The notes below the pieces were generated by a model. That model saw only the letters and a list, made by a program, of their open reading frames with translations, was not told the origin of the DNA and searched no databases. A program made the translations under genes and the position numbers. From Scatophagus argus (Eukaryota; Chordata; Actinopteri; Scatophagidae), in NCBI RefSeq assembly GCF_020382885.2, contig NC_058499.1, forward strand, positions 8,045,872 to 8,109,871: DNA of 64,000 nt, written 5' to 3'. Positions 1-11,151 of this stretch are shown here, piece by piece; the first letter of the stretch is position 1, and each line of letters opens with the position of its first letter.

Positions 1-335
1 GAGTTGAGTTGCGCTCCACCTGCTGGCTGAGCGTCTGCAGTGTCTCGGTTATGATGAGGCATTTTCTCTTAACATTTCTGTTACTCATTAATTGAGAGGA
101 ATTTTTTTTTTTTAAGTGTTTGGTCGTGACTTTTCATAGGTTCAAGTTAAACATTATTCACAATTATTTACTGAGTATATGAACAGTATTGACAGTACCG
201 GTACCAGAGTCCAAAATCCTGATAGCATGGAGAAAGAAACTTTTGAAACAAGTGCCATTAAACCAGATTTTTGTATCTTAGACTTTGCTGCCTTAGAGGC
301 TCAGGTTGACTCTATTTTCTTTTCTTTCCCTCTAG

Positions 336-664
336 CTAAGAATATTTTTCGTGTGAGTTCTGTGGATCCATCCCATGGTCAGTCCCACACCCTGCATGCC
401 AACGATGTCTACCACAAACAGCAGTGGCTCAACAGCCTTCGCACTGCGATGGCCCAGCAACAGAGGGCTCCACCTCTTCAGAAAAGAGAAGCTGTCAGAG
501 CCAAGCGTCATTCCTCCACTATCTCAGCCACGATCCATGACAGGGAGACAGATGAGAACTGTCCACCTGTCTGTGGCCCTAAACTCAGGCCTCAGACACT
601 CTCCAAAACCAGACTAGACCAGAGGTTACAAGGCTCGCTAAAGAGGAAGGAGACCGGAGTGTAG
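336..664 (+). CDS. net1: net1, last coding exon (RhoA guanine-nucleotide exchange factor), 5' part outside window
   Basis: This is the 3' coding exon of a NET1-type Rho guanine-nucleotide exchange factor, which activates RhoA through DH and PH domains. A pyrimidine-rich acceptor ends at 335; the first two bases complete a codon and the frame stays open to TAG at 662-664. Visible signatures are AKNIFRV, then a QSHTLHANDVYHKQQWLNSLR stretch, which is the final strand and helix of the PH domain. A basic Ser/Thr-rich tail (RAKRHSSTISATI) follows. The extreme C-terminus is KRKETGV; mammalian NET1 ends KRKETLV, so the class I PDZ-ligand pattern (T at -2, V at 0) is kept with one changed residue. 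The frame continues upstream to 179 but that stretch is intron-like. The DH domain and most of the PH domain lie left of the window. Confidence 0.93.
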
Positions 665-1338
665 ACATTTACCCAAGAGTTCAAGGTTTCCTCTCAGACA
701 GGCACATGTACACAACATGTGTCCTGTTTGGTCACACGTGTCTGTTTGTGAATATACAGGCAACCGCTGTCTTTGTGCTTTTGCTTTGTCTTTGTAGCTG
801 CACTGAAGAACCCTTTTTCAATCATTTCCGTCCAAATGTATATGAAATTTTAGTCTATACAAAGTGTAATTGGTTTACAAAAGAAAATGACGTGACAGTG
901 TTGCTGAAATGTATGTTTATACCAGTTAAATGTGTGTGGAATTAGGGTTTTATGTGTCTACCTAAATTAAAACAACTTTAGACCACTTGTAGCTCATGAA
1001 ATTTAGCATCATTGTTCATTCCAGTGTTGACACATTTAAACTTTCTTTGTTTTGTTTTGTTTTCTTTTTTTGCTGTAATCAAAATGTCATAGCCTCAATA
1101 TTATAAGCATCATGTGTGCAGTTGTGAGTGTTATCTGTGCCAGGATAAGGGATCAAGAAACTGGGAAAGTGCGATGGCCTCAGCTTCAGCGAGTCTAAAA
1201 ATGTTTGCGAATAAAAGTGACTTAATGAGCAGAACATGATTAATAATACTGACCATAGAGACCATAAGGTAAAACTTTTAAACAATCAAAGGAATCTAGA
1301 TGTATTTAGTTGTTACTGGAAAAAAAAAAAACAATAAA
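665..1338 (+). other. net1: net1 3' UTR with candidate poly(A) signals
   Basis: Untranslated sequence after the net1 stop. AATAAA occurs at 1210-1215 and 1333-1338, the latter just after an A run. It holds no convincing ORF. The exact 3' end is inferred from these hexamers only. Confidence 0.5.
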
Positions 1339-4300
1339 CCATTTGGATTGTACTTCTAAAGGAGTCCTGAGTATGATTGGCGATGAGAGATTATATGCAA
1401 CACCACACGAACATCCTCTTGGTTGTACTTTGACATCTTAGTCATTTCCTTTTTGTTCAACAGTGTGTTGCAATGTTTGTCAAGCAAACAGAAGCTGAAA
1501 AACTGATGCTTGCTCATTTCTACTTCGAAAAGAAATATATCCATGATGTTTTGTGAATTTTCAGTTCAAAATTATACAATGAAGGCAGTAAGCTCTTTAA
1601 AAAGGTCTTGGTTGAAGCTTTTTACTGTCTGAAAATACTAAAAACAACAAAAAAGACAGTTGCACTAGTACATTATTTTCAGTTGAGGTTTTATACCTTT
1701 TCACTGTAGTTCTTATCAAAAGCAGATTGTTTGGTGAGCTTTATTGATATAAGAGCTTTATCCACCATCCATCAAGTTTGTGGTTTGAAAGAATTTGAAT
1801 ACTAAAGAACGGCATACAAAATGATTTGCATCGTTGCTTTTACATACCAGCCATGGTAGATTTACTTGTAGGTAAACTATATTTAAAATGTTTGCTGTTG
1901 AGCTTGCACTTGTACTCGCTGTAAAGCTGATAATTATCAACATTTGGTGGTTTTATCAGGAAGTAAGAGGACTAAAGGAACCAAAAGCAAAGAAAGAGGA
2001 AGACCATTCTGAGTGAATTTTGTCCCCGTGTAGGACAGACTACAGTCACGATAACAACCGCTTCCTCCTGCATCAGCAACTCTTAGAGGAAATGAGGTGG
2101 GTTCCCTGGATAGTCTGACTCCTCTGGTTCACTTGACCAGGTGCACCAGAAATTTGGGTGCAGGTGTGTTGGCAAGATCAGGATCATAAAGTTTCAACCA
2201 ACCTCTCCACTGAAACATGACACTTTTAAAGTCCTGGCACAACCACACCTGCATCCCTAATCATTTAACCTTGTCATTACATGGGCCTCTTGCACAGTAT
2301 CAGGTGTTGAAGTTGTAGTAACTGTACCTCATGGTGAGCTACCAACACTGGTAGTTTCTCAACAACCTTACAGAAAACATTTTTCTGTTTAAGTAAAACA
2401 TGTTTAGAAGTGCTGTTTACTGCTGCCAATGTTGGGTGTCCATACAGTAATTTTGGGGAAGGTTGTAATGCTTGATACCACCTGGCATTTGTCTCCCCCT
2501 TCCACTCACTTTTGCCATTGATTATTCTTTCAGGAAGCTCAGTGGATCCCCAATGCAAAAGATCTCTTGATCCCTACAAAATGAACTCCTTCTTTCCCTA
2601 CAGGTGATCAGTAGATACATCTAATAGGACTGATGTAGTTCAGGTGAGGATCAAATGACAACAAATTCAGGGACAGCAAAATATTTTAGATTTTCAATAT
2701 TTTCAAAGCATGTGGCTGTCTTCCTTCCACAACTGAATTTAACTGTGGCTCAAATGAATGTCTTAAGCTAACCATTTTGGGGTTTCTTTGCATCGTTTCC
2801 TTTCACACCCTTTTAAATATTTCTGTGACACCCTAGAGTTTCTTTGTGAGCAAGTCATACTCTATAGTCATACTCTATACTGTATCATCATTCCCGCAAA
2901 CAAATTAGCTGCTGACATTATCATTTATTGCTCTAATGATAATGATATGGTCTATATACACAAAATATAACCAAATTACTTCATTCCCTAAAGTTAAAAC
3001 CAGACAGGTAGGCAATTTTATAAGGATGTGTTGTCACAGGGTTTTGTAGTCGGCCCAGTTAAACAGGAAGTGACAGTTAACAACAGGCGTTGATGATGAC
3101 AGGCTCGCATCTTTGGTGTTTGCCGCTCAAAATAATAAATAAACGCTTACATCTTGAAAGTGTCAGGTTCTCACTGCACTTCCTACTTGCACTTCCTCTC
3201 ATATTAGCATCACTCATTCCTAATCCAGCTTTAGCTATCTTACTTCATATCTAACCGCTATGCTTAGCGCTATGGTTAACGGTCAGGAGTGTAGAGAATA
3301 GTATAACACTGCTATTTTACTTATTCAGTTAACTGTTTAGTTATGTAGGGCTTTAATTCTGTAAAAACTGTTCATATTAAAGAGAAAGATGTTTTTTGTC
3401 TTTTTTTTTTTTGCTGGTTTTTTTTGTGTGTCTTCCTGTAGCTAGCATTTATTTTTGGCACTACATTGAGGGCTACTGGAAACCAGGAACAAAATTATTT
3501 CCTGCCTGAACATAACTGGTCAAGCTGACTGTTTCAAAGCCTTCTCAGAACAGACAGTTCAAATGTTGACAAGAGTTTCTAATCCCCAAAGTGAGATATC
3601 ATGAAGGCACAGATACTAATGTCATTAGTGTAGCAAAAGTATATACTGGAATCAGTTTTTGAAAATCCCTCCCTTAGTTACTTAGCTGTAGACTTTAAAA
3701 TCCCCAAGGTTGCACAAAAAGTTTTAACTATTATTATTATGTATATTTTGGACTTATTTACTAAGGTAATGTACCTGGGGCTTTTGTTCTTAAATCCACC
3801 TCTGTTTGAGATCACATATCAGGTTTATGACATTGAAATATTGTTTCTGTTAGTTTAATCAACGATCACTTACCATTTTTTACCAGTCTGGACCGGCAGA
3901 AGCAGGCCACGTTCAGACACGTTTTTGAGTTAGTCAGAACTGATGTGTTTATAATTCACTCATAAGAGTCTCTCATTTTCATTCCAGGTTGTAGCTGCAG
4001 ATGGCTCTCATTTAATCTTTCTAACCAACCGAACTTTCCGAACTCAATCATGTAATAACACCTTTGATGTATTAGAGTTTCTCCACTGTTAGAGATTTAC
4101 CAACCATGTCCCCACTATTTCAAATTGTTGAGTGACTTGGCAGTGTAACTTGTTTTTTCACAACACACTATTAATTTTGATTGAGATTTGTTTGAGGCAT
4201 ACCGAGCACTGCAAGCTGGTTAAACTTTGTTGCATAACTACAAATGATCTATGTTTCAAGTTTTTGATTTAATTTTCCCTAACGTTCCAGGGCACTTTCT

Positions 4301-4511
4301 TTCACTTGCCTGTGTTATGAAAATGAACTAACAGTGTCTTGAAACTTGATTTGGTTTTGTAGTACAGAACTGTGAACATTATGTCCCTGAAAGGATTATT
4401 ATTAGAAAGGAACGATAAAACAAACAACCAAATTTGATGTTGTTACACTTCACTTGCAGTAGAAGACATAAAGACAAAGAATTGTTTTAAAAATAGTCTG
4501 GTAGTGGTCTA
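1339..4511. other. intergenic, net1 to asb13 (tail-to-tail)
   Basis: About 3.2 kb of AT-rich sequence between two convergent genes. The ORFs here are short, lack splice context and resemble no family I know. Small features only: a directly repeated catactctata block near 2860-2880 and a T run near 3402-3412. I see no RNA gene. Confidence 0.6.
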
Positions 4512-4517
4512 TTTATT
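4512..4517 (-). terminator. asb13: candidate poly(A) signal of asb13
   Basis: TTTATT on the plus strand is AATAAA on the minus strand, about 0.94 kb downstream of the asb13 stop. This would give a 3' UTR of ordinary length. Chosen by position only. Confidence 0.35.
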
Positions 4518-5452
4518 TACACAAATTTAATAGAGGTAGAACCATCTGTAATATTTACAAATTTACATTCAAAATAAATACTTACAGAATATATATATAA
4601 ATACATAGGGCGATATAACCCTAATCAAACTACTTTTTGTTTCCTCTGGTTGCATCTGAAGAAATCACATTTACTTGGTCATGATGAGCAAGCTCCATTA
4701 ATTAATTAATACTTCAGCTTATTACCACTGACTCAAATAAGCATTCTGAAATGGTTGGTAGTGTTGTAAAAGCCTCACTTAAAGCCACTGACATGGGTGT
4801 GTTCTGTTATTGTGGGTAGTTTTACCTCTGCTCAGGTTGAAGGTGACCTGAGATATGTAGGATGTCAGTGAGAGGTCATCAGACTCCGTGTAGCAACAAG
4901 GACCATAAAAATGTACTTTGTCCCTTCTTAACATGTGCAGAAGGCTAACAGGAGAGTTAGTGTTTAATGGACAGTTCATGTCCAAACTGTTCTGATCAGA
5001 CAAAACAATTACACCTGTGTCAGCTTAGTATGCAAGTGCATGGCCTTTCACAGACAACGGTTTGATTTTTTTTGGCCTTCATAAACACTGTATGATTGAG
5101 TCTCACCTCTCTTAACTGCCAAGATGAGCCATTTTTCTTGCTAATAAGCTAAAGACAAACGTGACAAACCAGCCGTGCGCTACTTGCCGAGCAGAATAAA
5201 TGAGTGGCTGCTGAACAGGAGTTGATGGGTCAAACTTCTAAATGTATGACTGAACATTCATTTGGTGTGTGTCTAAGTCTAAGTAGGTTGCTGTGAATTA
5301 ACAGGTTAGTTATAAGATCTTGATAAGCTGATGGTAAGCCTATTGGCATTGTTTTATGGTATTTCTGGAATGGAAAATAGCAGACAGCCAGTATACATAA
5401 CTGATCTAGATTTAACCTTCTAAGAGCTCCATCTTAAACTTCGTATGTTTGA

Positions 5453-8400
5453 TTAAATTTCAATAACTGGAAGTGGTGTGTAAGAAAGAAAACTTATGAT
5501 GCGATTGGGCAAGTCCAGCTTGGAAATAACTTCAAGCGCTCTTGTCCCGAGAGCCCCTCTCACAGCCACTCTGCTGATCTGCTGTAGACTGAGGGGGTTA
5601 TCTAGGAAGGAGGGAAAAAAAGGAGATGACATTTTATCAGTCCTCTAGATATACACTGACAGTGACAGGATGCGCACTTAAGACAAACAAACTTACTCTC
5701 ATAGAACTCAAGGCAGAGATAAGAGGGAGACCCCAGATTGGTGTAGTGGATTGGTTTTTTGTTTAGGTTATCCCTGGCGTAGACATTACCCCCAAACTCC
5801 ACAAGTAGCTCAATCAAGTCAACATTTTTTGTTTTGGCTGCATGATGAAGGGCCGTCTCATGTAACTTGGCAGCATTCACATTTGCCCCTTTGGAAAACA
5901 AAGACAAAAACTGTATGAGAGAGAGAAGTATTTGTCATCCGTAGCATTTGTCTTCATACCTCAATGTCATTATAATTCACTTTATAAAGGAATATCCTTA
6001 GCAGTAAGCATAAAAACAACGCAGAAGTCGGTGCTAAATAAGTTATTTAATCTCCCTTATTAGGGACACGTTGATCACTGGTGTGGCAAGCAATGCTTAA
6101 CCAATCAGTCTAAATTAGAGTGAGAAAGACTTCTCTCAAAGCGCTCACGGTTGCACAGTCAAAGCATTGTTCACATCCACTGACTGATACAGTTAGCACA
6201 TAAAGTATTGTCATAATTTGCAGAAAAGGAAGCAGATAAGTCAATGTAGCACAGCACTGGTTACTCTTAACATTAACTGTCACTATTTTCAGCTTGTGTG
6301 GGAGAAGTCACTGTGAAACTTGGCTCAACCGCTAGACAACAGAACAATAACAAATATGCTAGATCACTGTCTTTAAGTGTCACTCCAGCAGTCTAAACAA
6401 TGAATAACACTACATGGATCACATTTAAGGATATTTTAAATGACCAAACAGATATAATTACCCTCTTGTTAAATTGTGTAAATCAAGGACTAACATTCAA
6501 AATCAGCTGATTTAGAAATCTTTACATATCTTTCTAAATGTATTGTTAATAATTGCTTTGATTGTCGGAGTGACACTTTAAGACAGTGATATAGCATATT
6601 TGTTATCACTGTTCTGTTGTCTTGCGGGTGAAGCAGTCACTTAAGGTGGACCAAGTTACACAGAGAGGAACCTGTCACAGTACTTCAACTTCTCCCACAC
6701 AACTTGAAAATAGTTTTAATATCTTAACCACCACATTAACAACTAAAGTTAAGAGCAACCACCGATATCCAACATTGACTTATCTCCTACCTTTTCTTGA
6801 TATAGCAAACTTATATCAAGGTTTTGTCCCAAAAATGTAGTTGTAAATGTAGGTACATAAGTGCAAAGAAGATAAATATCACCTGCATTGAGGAGAACTT
6901 TGGCGCAGTCGTAATGTTGTCTTGCACAGGCTACATGAAGTGGTGTCCCGTAGTGGCAGTCATGGGCCTCCATGAAAGCTCCTTGATCAATCATGAGCTG
7001 AACACAGTGTGAATTACCTATTGTGATAGACAAATTATGATTATTTGGAACAAAGTCAAGTGACTGGCAGCAGAATGACTTCCAAAGCACAGCTGGGAAA
7101 CAAATCCTGGGAGTCACCTCAATGAAAATATAACATTAACACCAGTTAATGGAGATACTCCACCACCCAGATTCTGTCTTTTGAGAAGCTACTGCTCATT
7201 TCATGTGGGCTTGAAAGGAGGCTGAAAAAAGTTTATAATTTCATCCTTCAAAGTGGTACAGAAGCTGTCTAGCTTGAAAAGATATTGGTTGGGGTTTCAC
7301 TTTAAAGCTTTCTCCTTACAAGTCACTTCTGTTTTCGAATTTCAAACTGCAAACATCCAAGTGTGTATTAGTGCCTGAGCAGGCATAGCCAGTCTGCTTG
7401 TGTCCCATGGTCTACCTGGTAATTATGTGATTAGGTGTTTGTTTTATTGCTACATCTTTGTAATAATCAATAATTGTAATAAGTAATAATCAAGAGCTCA
7501 ATAGTCTCGCTGCAATCTGCATTGCTGGTGATGTTGAACGTAACAAGACGCACCTCCCATGCAAGCCTCATGAAGAGGTGAGAAGGTAAACAGTGGAGGG
7601 TTAACTGTTGCTCCATACTCAAGGAGCAGCTTCACACATTCCAGGCTACCAGCCGCACAAGCATCGCATAGTGGAGTGCTGCCATCAATGTTACGGGCAT
7701 CCACCTAGACAGCACAGAGCCAAAAAGTCAAAAATCCACCCATCAGATAATCATGCACTGATGAAGAAAGCTATCAGTTTGGCTTGGGTATTCTGTGAAG
7801 CGCTTCTGCTGTTGCACATCACTGACACTATCTGACCTGTGCACCGGCGTTCAGCAGCAATCGGACGCACTGGGTCTGTCCCTGTATACACGCCTCGTGC
7901 AGGGGAGTGATGGAGTCAACGGCCACGATGTTAACGGCTGCACCTCCCTCGATCAACTGCTGCAGCTGGATGGCCCTGCCCTGTGCAGCGGCCTCATGCA
8001 CTGCTGACCGGTCCGTCCAGAATCCAAGACCATGAGCTGCAAATATGTCAGGCCAAACAAGACGAGACTTAGTCTGTCTATTCACGAAGTTTTTCCATGA
8101 ACTTTTTCTGGATCTCTGGGCATTGACCTATGTTTCTCTATTCACATTTAAGTTTATTTTGTCATTCCAGTATGGCTGAAATGTTCTGTCTTTTTTGTTT
8201 GGCCTCAACCACAAGTGAGGGAAAAGAACCACAGTGAACTTTTATTGTTTTGTTTTTTTACAATAGACAAAGAGACAGACAAAGTACATATTTATGTCTT
8301 GATCTTGTAATAAAAGTACTTCATCTGTAAGTACGGAAGTTTTGCAGCGGTGATCATGACCATCTACATTTACTGGTACAGAAATGTACAGCATGACTAG

Positions 8401-8923
8401 CAAACCATCACAACAGCACTAAGTATATTATTGTGAGATGTGTATTGTTAGGATCAGTGACCTGAGCGTTAATACGGTAGTTCTTCTATAATATAGATAT
8501 AGATAAAGATATATTTAAGTATGCTACATCTGCAGTTAGTGTGTAAAGTTAGGTCTAAATCTGGCGCACATTTACTGATTTTAAGGTGCAGTTGCACAAC
8601 ATGGACTTCAGTGCCTGCTAGCCTGATTAGCTCATGAGCTCATAGCTTATTGTCATGCTCACAAACTAACGTCAGTCGCTTTAAGATAGCATGCTAGCTA
8701 ACGTTAACCTGGCTATGCGTCCCACGGAGACTGACAGCCTTTCACCTTGAAATGAAAGATAATACAGAGTTGTCATTCATGGTAGCTACCAAATCGATCC
8801 GACCAGTCTCTTGTCTTCGCTAACGTTGTTTTATACTGGTGGCGTGGGTTACTGCTGGTCACCAACTGTAAGCTACTTACCGATTTCTCCATACAGAGAC
8901 GGTCTGGCCCGAGTGATCTCCAT
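5453..8923 (-). CDS. asb13: asb13: ankyrin repeat and SOCS box protein 13, complete, six coding exons
   Basis: Substrate adaptor of the ECS (elongin B/C-cullin 5) ubiquitin ligase family. Minus-strand coding exons: 8923-8881, 8036-7837, 7704-7554, 7017-6883, 5888-5697 and 5601-5453. All introns are GT-AG and the lengths sum to 870 nt, a 289-residue protein (human ASB13 is 278). The product starts MEITRARPSLYGEI. It carries about six ankyrin repeats with TPLHEAC, STPLCDAC, SPLHEAC, TPLHVAC and TALHHAA cores. A C-terminal SOCS box begins PLSLQQISRVAVR and includes KLDLPNRIISFLSY, the elongin-C/cullin-binding part. The tail extends slightly past the usual LSY end. The start codon at 8923-8921 has A at -3 and G at +4. 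An out-of-frame ATG (8928-8926) lies 5 nt upstream and could reduce initiation. The neighbouring tasor2 is also its human neighbour. Confidence 0.95.
6257..6762. repeat. foldback (long inverted-repeat) element in asb13 intron 4
   Basis: Two arms are imperfect reverse complements. The best-matched part is about 6330-6390, which reads as the complement of about 6568-6630 (shared core ATAACAAATATGCTA and a GTGTCACTCC inner edge). The match extends outwards through TGTGTGGGAGAAGT (left, near 6296; right arm near 6690) to CTCTTAAC near both ends, and weakly inwards towards the centre. The whole can fold into one hairpin of about 500 bp. This is the form of a foldback MITE, but I cannot name the family. 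It has no coding capacity. Confidence 0.75.
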
Positions 8924-9094
8924 TTCATGTTAACGTGACCGTTTTCTTCCGTATAAACCCCGTAGATTCAGCCAAACAAGTAATTCATTCTGAAGTAAAA
9001 GAATAAAAACTCAATGGGCTGCATTATACTGTAAAACACGCTGGGCAGCCGGGTGCCGAGAGCTCAGAGATTCAATCCAAACAAACAATGGCTT

Positions 9095-9114
9095 GGAATT
9101 CTGGGATATGTAGG
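9095..9114 (-). promoter_or_regulatory. asb13: ZNF143-like site in the asb13 promoter
   Basis: On the minus strand this reads CCTACATATCCCAGAATTCC, close to the ACTACAATTCCCAGAATGC consensus of the ZNF143/Staf motif, about 170 nt upstream of the asb13 start codon. Such sites mark many vertebrate housekeeping promoters. Spacing fits a core promoter; occupancy is inferred. Confidence 0.45.
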
Positions 9115-10700
9115 CGGCTTCCAATACGTTCAAGCATTGAAACTAGTAGAACTACGAGTGTTAAACTAAACTAACCTGATTTTAGTTTCCTTGCATTCAA
9201 GTGGAATAACTGACGATTTATTAAGGGGTAATAACAATTACGAAAACACACTTGATACTGTCATTTAACAATGCAAAAGAAATGTCAAAATATAATTGAA
9301 TTAAGCAATGTTACTTGCTTAAAACCCATGCATTTGTCGTGGCTTTCCAGTGCAAGGAGATGAAGCTTAGCCAGCTGACTAATATCAACATTTACTTTAT
9401 GTATTTTTCACTGGCTAATGTGTTTGTGATTTTATAATCTATTATGGCCAATTTTAGCTAGCATTGGTCTTGCTAGTCTCTGATGTGCTGGGTGCCAAAT
9501 TTGGATTCACTGGTTCAGACACTGACTATACATATGGGTTCAGCCATTTTCATTTCAACTGCAACATTATGCATTCATTTTTAGTTGGGGCGCTATAATT
9601 TATACATTTTTGTGCCAGTGTGAGAGTTTCCAGATTTCGCAGGTTCATATTCCCTGTGGCTTAAAAAGGGTTCTTTGGCTTACGTAAAGGGTAGCAGTAA
9701 ACGGTTAACAGTACAGCTACTGTAGCTCTATTCATAGCATTATAGATACAGTCACAAATGCAGTTCTGGTCTGAACCCCAACCATATAAACTTGTTGAAA
9801 GGGAATACAAAAGTCTACCATTACGGTACACACTGCAATACTTGATTACAGAGCCTTGTTTCGATCTGCTCCTGTTTGCCCTGGTAAAGTTATGCACGAC
9901 ACTGTTAACACAAACAGAACACTTCTTGTACAGTGTTTCAGTGAACCGAAACCCTGAGGTTATTAACAAGGCGGTTTTTTTTAATTAAATATTTGCAGGG
10001 ATGTGTTGAGGACAACTCACTGACTTGCAAGGTTCCACTTTGTATGCTATGCAGTCTCAAGAACCATAGGCCAGAATCTTATTATATTTATTATGTTAAA
10101 CTTTAGAAGAAGAAAAGTTAAGTCAAATGGTTGTTGTGAGAAATCAAAATGTGATGTCACGATTATCCTGATGGGTTGTGCTGCTACACTCTTGGTGGGC
10201 CCTCATCGTGTTCCACGTGGGAGTCACATGCAACACCTGGTGGTTAAATGTGGTATTAGCACACATGTAGTATTTGGCTTAATATGAAACCGGGCCCAAC
10301 CCTGTACGTGAGTGCTTTGATTTTTGGTGATGTAATAACTCACGGTCAGCATGGTTTTCAATCCAAATGCTATTAGAAATACTAGATTGTTCAAACAAAC
10401 ATTTCACCTTAGTGGCAGAATTAAAACTTGGACCATCAAAGTCTGGTGCTGCCTCAGTGTTTAAAGTTCAACAATTCATGCTGAGTATGTGGGTGTTTAG
10501 ATAATATGCTATATGTGTTAGCACTGGACCCAACTTCCCTTCAAAGCAGTATAGTTACGTCCTCCTATGTGCTGTATTATCCACATCATAGCCTTCCAGA
10601 AACAGACTGACTGCATCGCGTATGTGAGGGTAGAAATGAGGATTTTACAGTTGCAGTTCGGTTACGTTTAGCAGTCATGAATTTGTCATTGAGAACGAGA
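9115..10700. other. intergenic, asb13 to tasor2 (head-to-head)
   Basis: About 1.6 kb between divergent genes. Two overlapping ORFs near 9661-9988 (one per strand) have no recognisable family or splice context. I see no RNA gene or clear transposon ends. The two start codons are 2.2 kb apart, so a shared bidirectional core promoter is unlikely. Confidence 0.55.
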
Positions 10701-11151
10701 AAACTGACACGCAGCAGAAGTGGACCGCAGGCGCAAACAAGCTCCACCACCAGCAGCCAGTTTTTCTCGTGTAGACTTTCAAGATGGATGCTCTCGCCTC
10801 GATAGGTTTCTGTTTCTATTTCGTATCGGACTGTACATACGCAGAGAGCCAGCGTGTGGAGACTGATGATCTTTCAGCATAATGAGGATTTATCACGTTT
10901 GAAACGATAAAAGTGGATTCGAGTGGATATTTTTGTTTCTACGCGTTTGGACGTCGGTTATTTTTTTTAACTTCCTGGTTGTCGCATGAATATGTTTGCT
11001 CAAACTGCGGCTAGAGCTCAAGTTACTTTAAAAGGCTCACTGGACGGCGTACTCATGAGACTTTATAATTCTGTTGTGATGTTTAAAACCAGACACAGCC
11101 GTTCTCAGCGAAGGGCAAAGGGACAACGACAGATTTCGTAAGAATTTAGCA
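10701..11151 (+). promoter_or_regulatory. tasor2: tasor2 promoter / 5' leader region
   Basis: Relatively CpG-richer sequence directly before the tasor2 start codon. It includes a short ORF at 10784-10882 with a strong start context (AAGATGG) that terminates before the main ATG. If transcription starts upstream of 10784 this would be a 32-codon uORF. The transcription start is not visible from sequence. Confidence 0.4.

Noticed and set aside
179..335. Upstream extension of the net1 reading frame with its own ATG
   Set aside because: A pyrimidine-rich acceptor ends at 335 and the residues before it have no resemblance to the NET1 PH domain.
9661..9988. Overlapping ORFs on both strands between asb13 and tasor2
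   Set aside because: No family signature or splice sites; about 100 codons or fewer, which is expected by chance here.
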